Positions 42,746 through 52,451 are shown, counted from the stretch's first letter. The stretch is 64,000 nt of DNA from an uncultured Treponema sp. (GCA_947165895.1 CAMVCB010000007.1:62001-126000), one strand, 5' to 3'. Notes: a model not told the origin generated them from the sequence alone. Program-made: numbers and translations.

Positions 42746-43735
42746 ATGAAAAAATCCTTTGTTAGACGTGCCTGTTTAATTCTTGCAGGTTTAATGCTTT
42801 CTTCTTTTGGTTACGGTAAATCTATCGTAAAATCTGATGTTGACAATCCTTTGAATCAGGACGGAATCGGAGAAACTGAGATTCTGGTTGTAAGCTTTGG
42901 AACTTCTTACAACGATTCAAGAATTGCCACAATAGGCGAAGTTGAAAAATCAATTCAGAATGCTTTTCCAAAGTATTCTGTACGCAGAGCTTTTACTTCA
43001 CAGATTATCATTAAACACGTTTTGAAGCGTGATGGTGAAAAAATCGACAATGTTACTGAAGCTCTGGATCGCGCAGTAAATAACGGGGTAAAAAAGCTGA
43101 TTGTTCAGCCAACCCACCTTATGCACGGTGCAGAATATGATGAGCTGATTGCTGCTCTGGATGCATATAAAGACAAGTTTGCCCTTGTTGAAGTTGCAGA
43201 ACCACTTTTGGGTGAAGTCGGCGGTTCGGATGAAATTACAAACTCAGATAAAAAACAGGTTTCTGAAGCTGTAGTTGCTGACATGGCTAAGGTTGCCGGT
43301 TATAAAAACCGCCTTGCGGCAGAAAAAGCAGGTACAGCTTTTGTTCTTATGGGACACGGAACTTCCCACGATGCAAAAATATCTTATACACAGATGGCAG
43401 CTCAGATGAAGGACCTGGGCTATTCCAATGTATTTATCGGTACTGTTGAAGGAGAGCCAGAAGAAACTGCAGTAGAAAATATCATAGAAGAAGTTCATAA
43501 ATCCGGATTTAAGAAGGTTATTCTTCGTCCTCTCATGCTGGTTGCCGGTGATCATGCAACAAATGATATGGCAGGCGATGAAGACGATTCATGGAAATCA
43601 CTTTTCAATGCCAGCGGCTATTTTGACGGAGTTGACTGTCAGATTTTAGGCCTTGGACAGATTCCTGCAATTCAGAAAATTTACGTTGCCCACACAAATC
43701 AGGCTTTGAAAAACAGTAAAAAAAAACTGAAGTAG
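42746..43735 (+). CDS. cbiK: Sirohydrochlorin cobaltochelatase CbiK, exported form
   Basis: 329 residues. Anaerobic-pathway cobaltochelatase with VSFGTSYNDSR, the histidine region PTHLMHGAEYDE (His124, His127), GHGTSHDA and LVAGDHATNDMAGDEDDSW (His270), the usual metal-site blocks. Unlike cytosolic CbiK it begins with a signal peptide (MKKSFVRRACLILAGLMLSS), like the periplasmic CbiKP of Desulfovibrio, which suggests metal or tetrapyrrole handling in the periplasm. It is the first gene after a B12 riboswitch. Confidence 0.9.
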   Translation: MKKSFVRRACLILAGLMLSSFGYGKSIVKSDVDNPLNQDGIGETEILVVSFGTSYNDSRIATIGEVEKSIQNAFPKYSVRRAFTSQIIIKHVLKRDGEKIDNVTEALDRAVNNGVKKLIVQPTHLMHGAEYDELIAALDAYKDKFALVEVAEPLLGEVGGSDEITNSDKKQVSEAVVADMAKVAGYKNRLAAEKAGTAFVLMGHGTSHDAKISYTQMAAQMKDLGYSNVFIGTVEGEPEETAVENIIEEVHKSGFKKVILRPLMLVAGDHATNDMAGDEDDSWKSLFNASGYFDGVDCQILGLGQIPAIQKIYVAHTNQALKNSKKKLK

Positions 43736-43761
43736 GAAGTTTAAAAGGAGGAACTGTAAAA

Positions 43762-44826
43762 CTGACCGAAAGTACAGTTTCTCTTTTATATGCAAATCTT
43801 TTTTCGATTAAAAAAATCACAGATACAGACGGCAGCATTTTTACTTATATCAGGATAAAGGACGGCGAGAACAGCCAGAATTTTCTTTTAGTACCGCAAA
43901 ATAAATCCCCTGCCAGAATCTTAAAATCACTCCCTTCCGGCACGCAGCCCCTCTTCCAGCCGCTTTGCAAGGCCTACCTGGTTTCTTCCTCTGCAATGGA
44001 CCTTGTTGTTTCCTGCTCTGCCCTGGACAGCATAGGATTTTCCGGCACAAAACAAAATGACTGGTATGTGGAAGAAGCCGCAAATGCTATGGAGAGCGGA
44101 AAAATCCTCTACGCCGGAAAGTACAGCGCTCCAGATTACGAGCTTTTACTTTCGCAGGGCTGTTCCCTTGCCATTCAGAACAACATGATTTATCACAAGC
44201 CTGAAGTTATGGAAAAGCTTTCTGAGCTTGGAATTCCCTGCCTTGTAGAAAAATCGGGAAATGAAAGTCATCCTCTGGGACGTTTTGAGTGGATAAAGCT
44301 TTACGGAGCGCTTTTTGGAAGGGAAGAAGAGGCGCAGGCCTTTTTTGATAACAGGATTAAGGCTATTCAGAATCTGTTGAATCAGAAAAAAACTGATAAA
44401 AGTGTCGCTTTTTTCTATATTACTAAAAACGGCAGCGTAAATATCCGTACAAACAGTGATTATATTGCCGCAATGATAGAGCTGGCCGGTGGAAATTATA
44501 TTCCAAAGCTTTCGCAGAAGGATGAAGACAAGAATTCAACCAGGAATATACAGATTGAAGATTTTTTTGCATCGGCAAAGGATGCGGATATTATAGTATA
44601 TAATGCAATAGTTGACCGGCCGATTGCTGACATTAAGGAGCTGGAAGAAAAAAACGAAATATTTGCGGATTTTAAAGCCGTAAAAAATGATAAGGTTTAC
44701 TGTGTCGGACGGGAATTCTTTCAGTCAACAAGTGCTGTAACTCAGTTTATTTCAGATATGAACGGGATTTTGAATAATAATGATGAAAACCTTGTTTATA
44801 TTAGAAAGGTGTGCAAAAATAAATAA
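43762..44826 (+). CDS. BtuF/FecB-like ABC substrate-binding protein, atypical start
   Basis: 354 residues if read from a CTG at 43762, which lies 10 nt after a strong AAGGAGG (43745-43751). The first ATG in this frame is only at 43996, inside the conserved fold. Homology-like sequence (LLYANLFSIKKI, FLLVPQNK) clearly starts before that ATG. The body fits a periplasmic corrinoid or iron-complex binding protein (LEKL-type helical backbone, SYAD-like turns). No signal peptide is visible in the frame, which is odd for this family. Either a rare CTG start yields a leaderless cytosolic form, or the N-terminus was lost or frameshifted against cbiK. Confidence 0.62.
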   Translation: MTESTVSLLYANLFSIKKITDTDGSIFTYIRIKDGENSQNFLLVPQNKSPARILKSLPSGTQPLFQPLCKAYLVSSSAMDLVVSCSALDSIGFSGTKQNDWYVEEAANAMESGKILYAGKYSAPDYELLLSQGCSLAIQNNMIYHKPEVMEKLSELGIPCLVEKSGNESHPLGRFEWIKLYGALFGREEEAQAFFDNRIKAIQNLLNQKKTDKSVAFFYITKNGSVNIRTNSDYIAAMIELAGGNYIPKLSQKDEDKNSTRNIQIEDFFASAKDADIIVYNAIVDRPIADIKELEEKNEIFADFKAVKNDKVYCVGREFFQSTSAVTQFISDMNGILNNNDENLVYIRKVCKNK

Positions 44827-44838
44827 TAAGGAGATTTT

Positions 44839-46926
44839 TTGATGTCCAGAAAACGTTATAAGATTTCAGTTATTTTGTGCTGGATGCTGGTTGCTATTAT
44901 TCTTGTGATTAATGCTGTTCAGGGTGTTCTGATGTCATCCTTTACAAAAAAATCAACGGCAGAAAGCTATGCAATGGATTGTACCCAGATTACAAATGCC
45001 TATTCTTTGGCCATTGCAAATAAAATCAGTGAGTACATGAATCAGATGACCTTCTATTCTAATGCCGACGTAGTTTCCAGCGGTGATGATCAGAAAATCA
45101 TCAGCTGGCTTAAAGAGCATAACGGAAACAGAAAAACATATTTTTCTTCTGTAATGTATGCGGGAAAAGACGGAATAGGCCATTATGATATTGGTGGTAC
45201 CGAAAATGTTTATGACCGTGAATTTTACAAGCAGATTATGAAAAACGGTAAGGCCAGCTATATCGATAATCCTGAAAAAGATTCAAAGGGAAAGGTTGTT
45301 TTCCATATTGCCTGTGCCGCAAAGCTGCACGGAGAAATTTTCGGACTTTTTTCTGCGGTAGTTTCTCTTGAAAATATTGAAAACATGGTTGAATACATCC
45401 GTCTTGGAGATTCAGGACAGACCTGGATTATTGCGGATAACGGAACTGTGGTTGCTAATGTAAATCAAAGTAACGTAATGAAGCTTAATCTGCTTGACAG
45501 TTCTAATGATGAATCTGTAACAGAAATTGTAAAGAAGGCTGTAAACGGAGGAATTGGTACAGGCTGGGCAAAGCATTGGGGTGGTCTTAAAGGAACAAGT
45601 TTTGTTGCTTACACACCGATTGCCTATACTCCCTGGATTCTGGCCTTTTCTGTTTCTGAGGCTCAGATTAATAAAACCGGAAATGCCTTGAGAAATACAA
45701 ACGCAATTGTTTCTCTCTTTACAATCATAGTGCTTGCACTTTGTACACTTCTGGTTGCAGGCTTTATGCTTAAGCCTCTTGGTGTTGTTGAAAAATCAAT
45801 CAACGGAATTGCTTCTGGTCATGCTGATTTGACTCAGCGAATTCAGATTAATTCAAAGACAGAGATTGGTTCTGTTGTAGAAGGCTTTAATAAGTTTGCG
45901 GAAAAGCTTCAGAGTATTGTGCGCGAGCTTAAAAATTCAAAAGATCAGCTTGCGGCTGCCGGTGAAGAAATGCATACCTGTTCACAGGAAACAGCCGATT
46001 CAAATAATCAGATTCTCTCTAATATCAGTACGGTTTCTGACAGAATCTCACATCAGTCTGCGAGTGTTGACCAGACTGCCGGTGCTGTAAATGAAATCGC
46101 CTCAAACATTCAGTCGCTTGAGCGCATGATAGAACAGATGGTTCAGAGTGTTTCTCAGGCATCTGCCGCTGTAGAGCAGATGATTGGAAATATTGATTCT
46201 GTAAACGGTTCTGTAAGAAAGATGGCTGATCAGTTTATTGAGCTTGAAGAAACATCTTCTGTTGGAACTGAAAGACAGAAGGATGTAAATGATAAAATTA
46301 TGCAGATTGAGCAGCAGTCAGTTATGCTTCAGGAAGCAAATGCCGCTATTGCAAATATTGCAAGCCAGACAAACCTTCTTGCCATGAATGCGGCAATTGA
46401 GGCGGCACACGCGGGTGAGGCAGGTAAGGGCTTTGCGGTTGTTGCAGACGAAATCCGAAAGCTTTCGGAAACCTCTTCTGTTCAGTCAAAAACTATTGGA
46501 AATCAGCTTAAGGTTATCCGTGATTCTATTGAAAGCGTTGTTTCGGCTTCTCAGGCTTCAAGCGAGGCATTTAATTCTGTAACCGATAAAATTCAGAGTA
46601 CAGATATGCTGGTCAATCAGATTAAGAGCGCAATGGAAGAACAGGCTGAAGGTTCCCGCCAGATTGGAAGTGCCCTCAGTGTAATGAATGATTCTACTCT
46701 GGAAGTTAGAACGGCATCTAAGGAAATGTCAGAAGGAAATCAGGCAATCCTTACAGAAATCCGTCAGCTCCAGGATGCAACCTTTGCAATCAGGGAAAGC
46801 ATGTCAATTATTTCCAGCACAACGGAAAAAATTACGCAAACCGGTGAATCTCTGGATAGCATCACAAAGATAATGTACTCTTCGATTATGGAAATCGGAA
46901 ATCAGATTGATCAGTTTACGGTATAA
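44839..46926 (+). CDS. Methyl-accepting chemotaxis protein with dCache-like sensor
   Basis: 695 residues. Membrane segment near 10-32, periplasmic double-Cache-type domain (motifs [25 protein letters not shown]), second membrane segment near 290-312, HAMP, then signalling coil with tip [19 protein letters not shown]. The cytoplasmic half is very similar to the receptor at 11.2-13.3 kb. AAGGAG precedes the ATG. It lies 12 bp after the BtuF-like gene and 11 bp before a sugar-binding-protein gene with no terminator between, so all may share the B12-controlled transcript. Confidence 0.9.
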   Translation: MMSRKRYKISVILCWMLVAIILVINAVQGVLMSSFTKKSTAESYAMDCTQITNAYSLAIANKISEYMNQMTFYSNADVVSSGDDQKIISWLKEHNGNRKTYFSSVMYAGKDGIGHYDIGGTENVYDREFYKQIMKNGKASYIDNPEKDSKGKVVFHIACAAKLHGEIFGLFSAVVSLENIENMVEYIRLGDSGQTWIIADNGTVVANVNQSNVMKLNLLDSSNDESVTEIVKKAVNGGIGTGWAKHWGGLKGTSFVAYTPIAYTPWILAFSVSEAQINKTGNALRNTNAIVSLFTIIVLALCTLLVAGFMLKPLGVVEKSINGIASGHADLTQRIQINSKTEIGSVVEGFNKFAEKLQSIVRELKNSKDQLAAAGEEMHTCSQETADSNNQILSNISTVSDRISHQSASVDQTAGAVNEIASNIQSLERMIEQMVQSVSQASAAVEQMIGNIDSVNGSVRKMADQFIELEETSSVGTERQKDVNDKIMQIEQQSVMLQEANAAIANIASQTNLLAMNAAIEAAHAGEAGKGFAVVADEIRKLSETSSVQSKTIGNQLKVIRDSIESVVSASQASSEAFNSVTDKIQSTDMLVNQIKSAMEEQAEGSRQIGSALSVMNDSTLEVRTASKEMSEGNQAILTEIRQLQDATFAIRESMSIISSTTEKITQTGESLDSITKIMYSSIMEIGNQIDQFTV

Positions 46927-46937
46927 AGGGGGTATGC

Positions 46938-48017
46938 ATGAAAAAAATATTTAAATTTACGGCAGTTTTGCTGCTCACTCTTTCTGTTTTTTCAATTTCC
47001 GGCTGTAAGAAGGAGAAAGCAAAAAAAGAAGTGGTCGGTGTTCTTTTAAGAAACGATTACGAGCCTTTTTTAAACGCCTATAGAAAGGGAGTCGAAGCTT
47101 TTGCTAAAAAGAACGATATTTCTGTTGAAGTATATTCTGCAAACAATGATGCCGCAATTCAGATTGACCAGTTGAAAACTCTCCTTTTGAACGGAGTAAA
47201 GAATTTTGTAATTATTGCTTACAATACCGACCTTACCGAACAGATGACAAAAATCATCCACTCGCAGGGTGGGGCTGCGGCATTTTCGAATGTCATTCCG
47301 TCGGTTGAAGCTTTAAAAACAGGTGAAAACTTTTTCTATGCTTCGTCACCAGAAACTGATGCCGGAAAATATCAGGCTCAGATGATTGATTCATATTTTA
47401 AGAAGAATTCCGGAAAGCTGGATGGAAAAAATCTCCGCGTACTCTATTTTAATGGTGAATACGGACATCCTGCCCAGATTTACAGAAAGGTGGGTGTTAT
47501 GGAGGAGCTTTCCCGCCTTGGATATAAGGTAAATGTTCTTGGAGAATTCGGAGCTAACTGGGATAGAGCCAGTGCCCGTCAGTATCTTGATTTGTGGATT
47601 GACGGAAAAAATCCTTCGTTTGATGTAATTATTGCCCAGAATGATGAAATGGCGCTTGGTGCTGTTGATTCTCTCTTAAATCACAATATGGTAGATAATC
47701 CTTCCAACCCTACAATGGATTCTGATGGTGATGGTACGGCCCTTGCAGTTCCTGTTCTTGGTGTAGATGCAACTGACGGTGGTAAAGAATCTCTTTCTAA
47801 AAAACAGATGTTCGGAACTGTACTTCAGGATGTAAATGCTCAGGCCGCGACTGCCCTTGAGCTTGTATGGCAGTGCATAAAGGAAGGGAATGCAAAGGAT
47901 TATACAACACAGGGTGGTATTTCTGCCGCAAAAGAAACTTCTAAAGAAGCTCCTCTTACCGACAGAAAGGTAATCGGCCAGTGTTTTATTGTTCCTTTTG
48001 TTCCGGTTACGAAATAA
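46938..48017 (+). CDS. MglB-like sugar-binding lipoprotein
   Basis: 359 residues. Lipoprotein signal ending at Cys23 (SISGC). Periplasmic-binding-protein type 1 fold with VVGVLLRNDYEPFLNAYRKG, FVIIAYNTD and YFNGEYGHPAQIY, the last close to the GEPGHP motif of galactose/glucose-binding MglB, plus a DSDGDGTA segment. It has no mglA/mglC beside it. Pairing with a chemoreceptor suggests it may act mainly as a chemotaxis co-receptor. It converges with lacI. Confidence 0.82.
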   Translation: MKKIFKFTAVLLLTLSVFSISGCKKEKAKKEVVGVLLRNDYEPFLNAYRKGVEAFAKKNDISVEVYSANNDAAIQIDQLKTLLLNGVKNFVIIAYNTDLTEQMTKIIHSQGGAAAFSNVIPSVEALKTGENFFYASSPETDAGKYQAQMIDSYFKKNSGKLDGKNLRVLYFNGEYGHPAQIYRKVGVMEELSRLGYKVNVLGEFGANWDRASARQYLDLWIDGKNPSFDVIIAQNDEMALGAVDSLLNHNMVDNPSNPTMDSDGDGTALAVPVLGVDATDGGKESLSKKQMFGTVLQDVNAQAATALELVWQCIKEGNAKDYTTQGGISAAKETSKEAPLTDRKVIGQCFIVPFVPVTK

Positions 48018-48068
48018 GACTTCTGCCTATTGTGTAGAGCAATTATTTTAACTGGCGGCAGGAGTCTC
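48018..48068. terminator. Inverted repeat between convergent genes
   Basis: GACTTCTGCC just after the MglB-like stop pairs with GGCAGGAGTC inside the end of the LacI gene, with one mismatch. The loop is about 25 nt and no strong T-run follows, so terminator function is only possible. Confidence 0.35.
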
Positions 48069-49047
48069 TGATTATCAGCTCCGGTATAATTGTAATGTGG
48101 CGGGGAGTTTTATCACTTCCATTCATAGCGTAGTCCAGAAGGTCCATTGCGGCGATGGCTACGCTTTTTATTTTCATGTCCACGCAGGTGAGGTTCATGC
48201 TGTCTGCAAGGACTGTGTTGTCATGGCTCATTATGCTTACGTCGTCAGGGACCCGGAGGCCTGCTGCGGTGAGGGCATTTATTGTTCCCATCGCCATAAT
48301 GTCGTTTGCACAGAAAATTGCAGTCGGGCGGTTTCCGGCTGCCAGATATTTTGAAACGGCTTCTTTTGTTGTTTTAATTCCGTCAATAAAGTCTGTGCGT
48401 TCTACGGTAATCAGATCGCCAGGGGCAGGCGCAAAGCCGGCTTTTGTAAGTTCCTCCTGCCACAATGTCTGCTTGAGGGTGTAAGAATAGCCTTTTTCTC
48501 CGGTAACGTAGGCAATTTTTTTGTGCCCCAGACCCATAAGGTATTCCATGGCAAGCTTCATTCCCTTTTCCTGATTTACGCTGATGGAATTAACTTCGAT
48601 ATCAATCGGGATAGAGTGAATCCAGACTAAAGGCATGCGGCCCGCAATCCGCTCGTAAAGCTTAAGCTGGGCTTCGCCATCCTTTGGCTCGTGCAGAATT
48701 ACGCCGTTTATTTTACGGCTTACAAAATCCAGAAGATAATTATATTCAGATTCAACTCCGGAACAGCAGCCTGTGTAACAGGTCATTTTGCGTTCTCCGC
48801 AGAGGTTTACTACTGCTTCGGAAAATTCGGCAGTATAGAGGTTACTGAAAGAGTGGGTCAGGACGGCAATAGATTTTCCCTGTCCGTTGATAATTTCCTT
48901 TGATATTTTCGATGGAACAAAATTCTGCTTTAATACTAGCGCCTCAAGTTTTTTTCTTGTTTCTTCTTTTACAGGGCCGTTATTCAGGAAGCGGGATACA
49001 GTTGCAATGGAAACGCCGGCTTCTTTTGCTAATTCACTAATCGTCAT
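48043..49047 (-). CDS. LacI-family transcriptional repressor
   Basis: 334 residues. N-terminal helix-turn-helix TISELAKEAGVSIATVSRFLNN, hinge near 50, then a PBP type 1 sensor domain (SIAVLTHSFSNLYTAEFSEA through VSIMSHDNTVLAD). It is divergent from a sugar ABC transporter-alpha-galactosidase operon and probably represses it, with a galactoside as inducer. A -10 box ends 6 nt before the ATG. Confidence 0.92.
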   Translation of the reverse strand: MTISELAKEAGVSIATVSRFLNNGPVKEETRKKLEALVLKQNFVPSKISKEIINGQGKSIAVLTHSFSNLYTAEFSEAVVNLCGERKMTCYTGCCSGVESEYNYLLDFVSRKINGVILHEPKDGEAQLKLYERIAGRMPLVWIHSIPIDIEVNSISVNQEKGMKLAMEYLMGLGHKKIAYVTGEKGYSYTLKQTLWQEELTKAGFAPAPGDLITVERTDFIDGIKTTKEAVSKYLAAGNRPTAIFCANDIMAMGTINALTAAGLRVPDDVSIMSHDNTVLADSMNLTCVDMKIKSVAIAAMDLLDYAMNGSDKTPRHITIIPELIIRDSCRQLK

Positions 49048-49053
49048 GTCTTA

Positions 49054-49082
49054 ATTTTAAGGTCAAATTCCGCAAATGTAAA
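49054..49082 (-). promoter_or_regulatory. Promoter and leaderless start of the lacI-family gene
   Basis: On the minus strand, TTTACA (49077-49082), 17 bp, TAAAAT (49054-49059), 6 nt, ATG. No Shine-Dalgarno. Confidence 0.6.
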
Positions 49083-49087
49083 GTACA

Positions 49088-49103
49088 ATGTAAAAATTTA
49101 CAT
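49088..49103. promoter_or_regulatory. Candidate LacI-family operator
   Basis: ATGTAAA-AA-TTTACAT: perfect 7-bp arms with a 2-bp centre, in the divergent intergenic region next to the regulator's own -35. The length and even symmetry suit LacI-family operators, but no second copy was confirmed. Confidence 0.5.
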
Positions 49104-49131
49104 ACAAAATGAAAAATTTTACAAAAATAAC

Positions 49132-49159
49132 TTTACAATTAAAAAAACTGTGTTACAGT
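49132..49159 (+). promoter_or_regulatory. Promoter and leaderless start of the sugar ABC operon
   Basis: TTTACA (49132-49137), 16 bp, TACAGT (49154-49159), then 6 nt to the ATG. No Shine-Dalgarno ahead of the first permease gene. Confidence 0.55.
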
Positions 49160-49165
49160 TAAAGT

Positions 49166-50050
49166 ATGGACATTAAAAGTTATAAATTCAAAAGGAACAT
49201 CATTGCATTCAGCTTTGTAGTTCCATGCTTAATCGGATTTTTCTTATTCTACCTTATGCCGACAATCCGCGGTTTGTTTTACAGCTTTACTAACTGGGAT
49301 TTGTTCACAAAAGCAAAGTTCGTAGGTTTTAAAAACTATCTGGGACTTTTCTGTGACAAGGACTTCTGGACCGCAATGAAGGTTACAGTCTGCTACGTTC
49401 TTCTCAACATTCCGCTGCAGACTGTTCTTGCAATGATTATTGCTTTGATTATGAATAAGGCAGTTGGCAATTCGAACATAATGAAAGGAATCTTCCTTGT
49501 TCCGTGGATTATGTCCAACGTAGTAGTTGCCCTGCTCTGGTTCTGGATGCTGGATCCACCTGGAGGAATTATCGATGCACTTTTGATGAAGATGGGCTTT
49601 GCCAAAGTAAACTGGCTTACAGATACAAGAACAGCCCTCCCTTCTATCGCTATGATTAATATCTGGCGCCATATGGGTTACACAGCTCTTTTGATTTTTG
49701 CAGGCTTGCAGGGGGTTCCAAAAGAAATTGAGGAAGCTGCCATGATTGACGGTTGTTCTCCTGCCCGCCGCTTCTTCAGCGTTGTTCTTCCATATATTCG
49801 TCCCGTTATTGCCTTTGTAGTAATTACAACGGTAATCGGTTCCTTCCAGATTTACGATACTATCGCCATTACAACCAAGGGTGGACCGGTAACCGCAACC
49901 TACGCAATTTATCTTTTCATCTATAAAAACGGTTTTGAGGCCTACAAGATGGGATATTCCTGTGCCGCAAGTATGGTTCTGTTTGCAATTCTTGCCTTTA
50001 TCAGTGCCATTCAGATGCGGGTAATGAAGGCCAGCGAGAGCGACAACTAG
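49166..50050 (+). CDS. Sugar ABC transporter permease (MsmF/UgpA-like)
   Basis: 294 residues with six membrane segments. The EAA motif EEAAMIDGCSPARRFFSVVLPYIRP contacts the ATPase. It belongs to the CUT1 family that imports oligosaccharides. The next gene encodes its partner permease 9 bp downstream. No ATPase gene is in the operon; CUT1 systems often share one MsmK-type ATPase encoded elsewhere. Confidence 0.93.
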   Translation: MDIKSYKFKRNIIAFSFVVPCLIGFFLFYLMPTIRGLFYSFTNWDLFTKAKFVGFKNYLGLFCDKDFWTAMKVTVCYVLLNIPLQTVLAMIIALIMNKAVGNSNIMKGIFLVPWIMSNVVVALLWFWMLDPPGGIIDALLMKMGFAKVNWLTDTRTALPSIAMINIWRHMGYTALLIFAGLQGVPKEIEEAAMIDGCSPARRFFSVVLPYIRPVIAFVVITTVIGSFQIYDTIAITTKGGPVTATYAIYLFIYKNGFEAYKMGYSCAASMVLFAILAFISAIQMRVMKASESDN

Positions 50051-50059
50051 GGGGATTTT

Positions 50060-50959
50060 ATGAACAAACTTGATAGATATAAAACTGAAAGTGCAATTTC
50101 GCGGGCACTTGTAATTTTTGTGATTGTGTTTCTGCTTTTGATTACTCTCTTCCCATTTTTCTGGGTTATCAGAACTTCGCTTACACCGCACAATTTGATT
50201 TTCCCGGAGTCGTCAAAAATGATTCCAAGCCAGATGACGCTGAAAAACTATGCGCGTGTTCTGGGATTTATTTCACCGGAAGAAGCCGTAGCACTCGGTG
50301 GTACCGGCCAGAAGGTAAACTTCCTTGTGAACCTTAAAAACTCACTTGTTGTTGCAATTCTGACTACACTTTTCCAGGTGCTTTTCTGTTCAATGGCAGG
50401 TTATGGTTTTGCCCGTCTTGAATTCCCTGGACGCAATAAGATTTTTGCCCTGATTCTTGCGGCAATGATGGTTCCCGGCGTTGTAATGATGATTCCAAAC
50501 TTTGTTTTTATCCGTCAGCTCAAGCTTTTGAATACTTACGCGGGAATTGTGGCGCCGGCCTTCTTTATGACGCCTTACGGAGTCTTCTTTATGCGCCAGT
50601 TCTTCCTGGGAATCAATAAGGAAATTGAAGAAGCAGCCTACCTTGACGGTGCTGGCCAGTACAAAACCTTCTTTATGATTATTCTGCCTTTGATGCAGAC
50701 TGCCCTTGTAACTTTAGCCGTAACTACTTTCATCAACAGCTGGAACGACTATATGTGGCCGCTCATTGTCGGTAAAAAAGAAGAGCTTCGTACTTTGACG
50801 GTTGCACTTGGAGTTTTCCGCTCGCAGACTCCACAGGGCCAGCCTGACTGGTCTGGTATGATGGCGGGAACCGTTCTTGCAATCATTCCTGCAATGATTA
50901 TTTACAGCTTTATGGGAAAGAAAATCGTGAATTCTATCGGGTTTAACGGATTCAAATAA
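50060..50959 (+). CDS. Sugar ABC transporter permease (MsmG/UgpE-like)
   Basis: 299 residues, six membrane segments, EAA motif EEAAYLDGAGQYKTFFMIILPLM. Second CUT1 permease subunit. GGGG precedes the ATG. About 50 bp separate it from the binding-protein gene. Confidence 0.93.
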   Translation: MNKLDRYKTESAISRALVIFVIVFLLLITLFPFFWVIRTSLTPHNLIFPESSKMIPSQMTLKNYARVLGFISPEEAVALGGTGQKVNFLVNLKNSLVVAILTTLFQVLFCSMAGYGFARLEFPGRNKIFALILAAMMVPGVVMMIPNFVFIRQLKLLNTYAGIVAPAFFMTPYGVFFMRQFFLGINKEIEEAAYLDGAGQYKTFFMIILPLMQTALVTLAVTTFINSWNDYMWPLIVGKKEELRTLTVALGVFRSQTPQGQPDWSGMMAGTVLAIIPAMIIYSFMGKKIVNSIGFNGFK

Positions 50960-51011
50960 TACTGGGGGTAGCTCCCCTGTGTAAATTAGTTTTCATTTTA
51001 GGAGGAAATAT

Positions 51012-52340
51012 ATGAAAAAATGTGTAAAAGTTTTGGCTGGTGCCTTAGCGGGTCTCATGGCACTCAGTTTTGTTTCTTGTGGCAAAAAAGGCAGCAAGGA
51101 AGTAACAATCCGCTACCAGCTTTGGGATTCTGCCCAGCTCCCGGCTTATCAGGCAGCAGCAGATAAGTTTACAGAAAAACATCCTGGAATTAAAATTTCT
51201 ATTGTTCAGCTTGGCTGGGATGATTACTGGACTGGACTTCAGACAGAAATGATTGGTGGAACTGCCGGTGATGTATTCACTGACCACCTTGCAAAATACA
51301 TGGACTTCGCAAGCAAAAATCAGCTTGTTGATTTGACTCCTTACATTAAACGTGACAATGTAGATACTTCAATCTACATGAATGACCTTGAAAAGCTCTG
51401 GCAGAGTCAGGACGGAAAAACTTACGGTCTTCCAAAGGACTGGGATACAATCGCAATCATTTATAACAAGCACCTTACAGATGCAGCTGGCGTAACACAT
51501 GAAGAACTCAATAATCTTACATGGAACCCTACAGACGGCGGTTCATTCGAAAAGATGATTAAACGCCTGACAATCGATGCAAACGGAAACAATGGCCTCA
51601 GTCCTAACTTCGACAAGAAAAACGTTGTTCAGTATGGCTGGGCAATCGGACACAGTGATGACCGCGGACAGGCACAGTTCTCTGGCCTTGCATGCTCTAC
51701 CGGCTGGACTTACACAGACGGACTTTATGATTCAAACTATCACTATGATGATCCACGCTTTATCAACACAATCAAATGGATGAAAAAAATGCAGGACCAG
51801 GGCTTCTCTGCTCCTTACACAGAAACTTCAAACGGTTATGCATCTTTGTTCAACTCAGAAAAAGCTGCTCTGGTATTCGACGGATCATGGATGATTGGTG
51901 TTCACAAATCAAACGGTGTATTTGATGTTGGATTCGCACGCCTTCCGGAAGGACCTGCAGGACGTAAATCTATGATTAACGGTCTTGGTGACTCAATTTG
52001 GGTTGGTTCTCAGCACAAAGAAGAAGCTTGGGAATGGGTTAAATTCCTTGCAAGCAAAGAAGCACAGGATATCATCGGTTCTTACGGTGTAGTATTCCCT
52101 GCTATTGAATCTGGTGTAAACAATGCTTTGAACAAGTACGCCGGCAAAAACTGGGATGTATCTGCATTCACAGATGAAGCTAAGGCTCCAAATGGAACCT
52201 TCCTTTACCCAATCGTAGACAACTCAGTTATGATTGGTCAGATTATGACTCGTACTTTCGACCAGATTTTCCTGGATCAGAAGGGCGTAGAAGAAGCACT
52301 TAAGGATTCGAACAAAGAGATTTTGAATCTTTTCAAATAG
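51012..52340 (+). CDS. Sugar ABC transporter substrate-binding lipoprotein (MsmE-like)
   Basis: 442 residues. Lipoprotein signal ends at Cys23 (FVSC). Class I extracellular solute-binding fold with RYQLWDSAQLPAYQAAADKF, GTAGDVFTDH and ALVFDGSWMIG. A strong AGGAGG site suggests high expression. The operon ends with an alpha-galactosidase gene, so raffinose- or melibiose-type sugars are likely substrates. Confidence 0.92.
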   Translation: MKKCVKVLAGALAGLMALSFVSCGKKGSKEVTIRYQLWDSAQLPAYQAAADKFTEKHPGIKISIVQLGWDDYWTGLQTEMIGGTAGDVFTDHLAKYMDFASKNQLVDLTPYIKRDNVDTSIYMNDLEKLWQSQDGKTYGLPKDWDTIAIIYNKHLTDAAGVTHEELNNLTWNPTDGGSFEKMIKRLTIDANGNNGLSPNFDKKNVVQYGWAIGHSDDRGQAQFSGLACSTGWTYTDGLYDSNYHYDDPRFINTIKWMKKMQDQGFSAPYTETSNGYASLFNSEKAALVFDGSWMIGVHKSNGVFDVGFARLPEGPAGRKSMINGLGDSIWVGSQHKEEAWEWVKFLASKEAQDIIGSYGVVFPAIESGVNNALNKYAGKNWDVSAFTDEAKAPNGTFLYPIVDNSVMIGQIMTRTFDQIFLDQKGVEEALKDSNKEILNLFK

Positions 52341-52348
52341 GCACTTTT

Positions 52349-52451
52349 AAGCAACACAGGCTGTGGGACGCAGACGAAAATTAGGGGGGAACCCGTGAGG
52401 GGGTGGTACCCTGATTTTCGTCGTCGCTGGGACCCGCAGACAGGGTTGCTT
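52349..52451 (+). other. Long imperfect hairpin between the binding-protein and alpha-galactosidase genes
   Basis: AAGCAAC (52349-52355) pairs with GTTGCTT (52445-52451), and inside it GACGAAAATTAGGG (52373-52386) pairs with CCCTGATTTTCGTC (52409-52422) with a single G-U. The loop is very G-rich. No T-run follows, so it is more likely an mRNA stabiliser or partial terminator that favours the binding protein over the enzyme. Confidence 0.55.

Noticed and set aside
43700..43800. CbiK and BtuF-like domain as one fused gene
   Set aside because: A TAG stop ends cbiK, and a strong ribosome site precedes the second frame, so two genes are more likely; an indel cannot be excluded from sequence alone.
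49244..50191. 315-residue open frame on the minus strand
   Set aside because: It is a shadow of two permease genes, with His/Asn/Cys-rich composition and no family resemblance.
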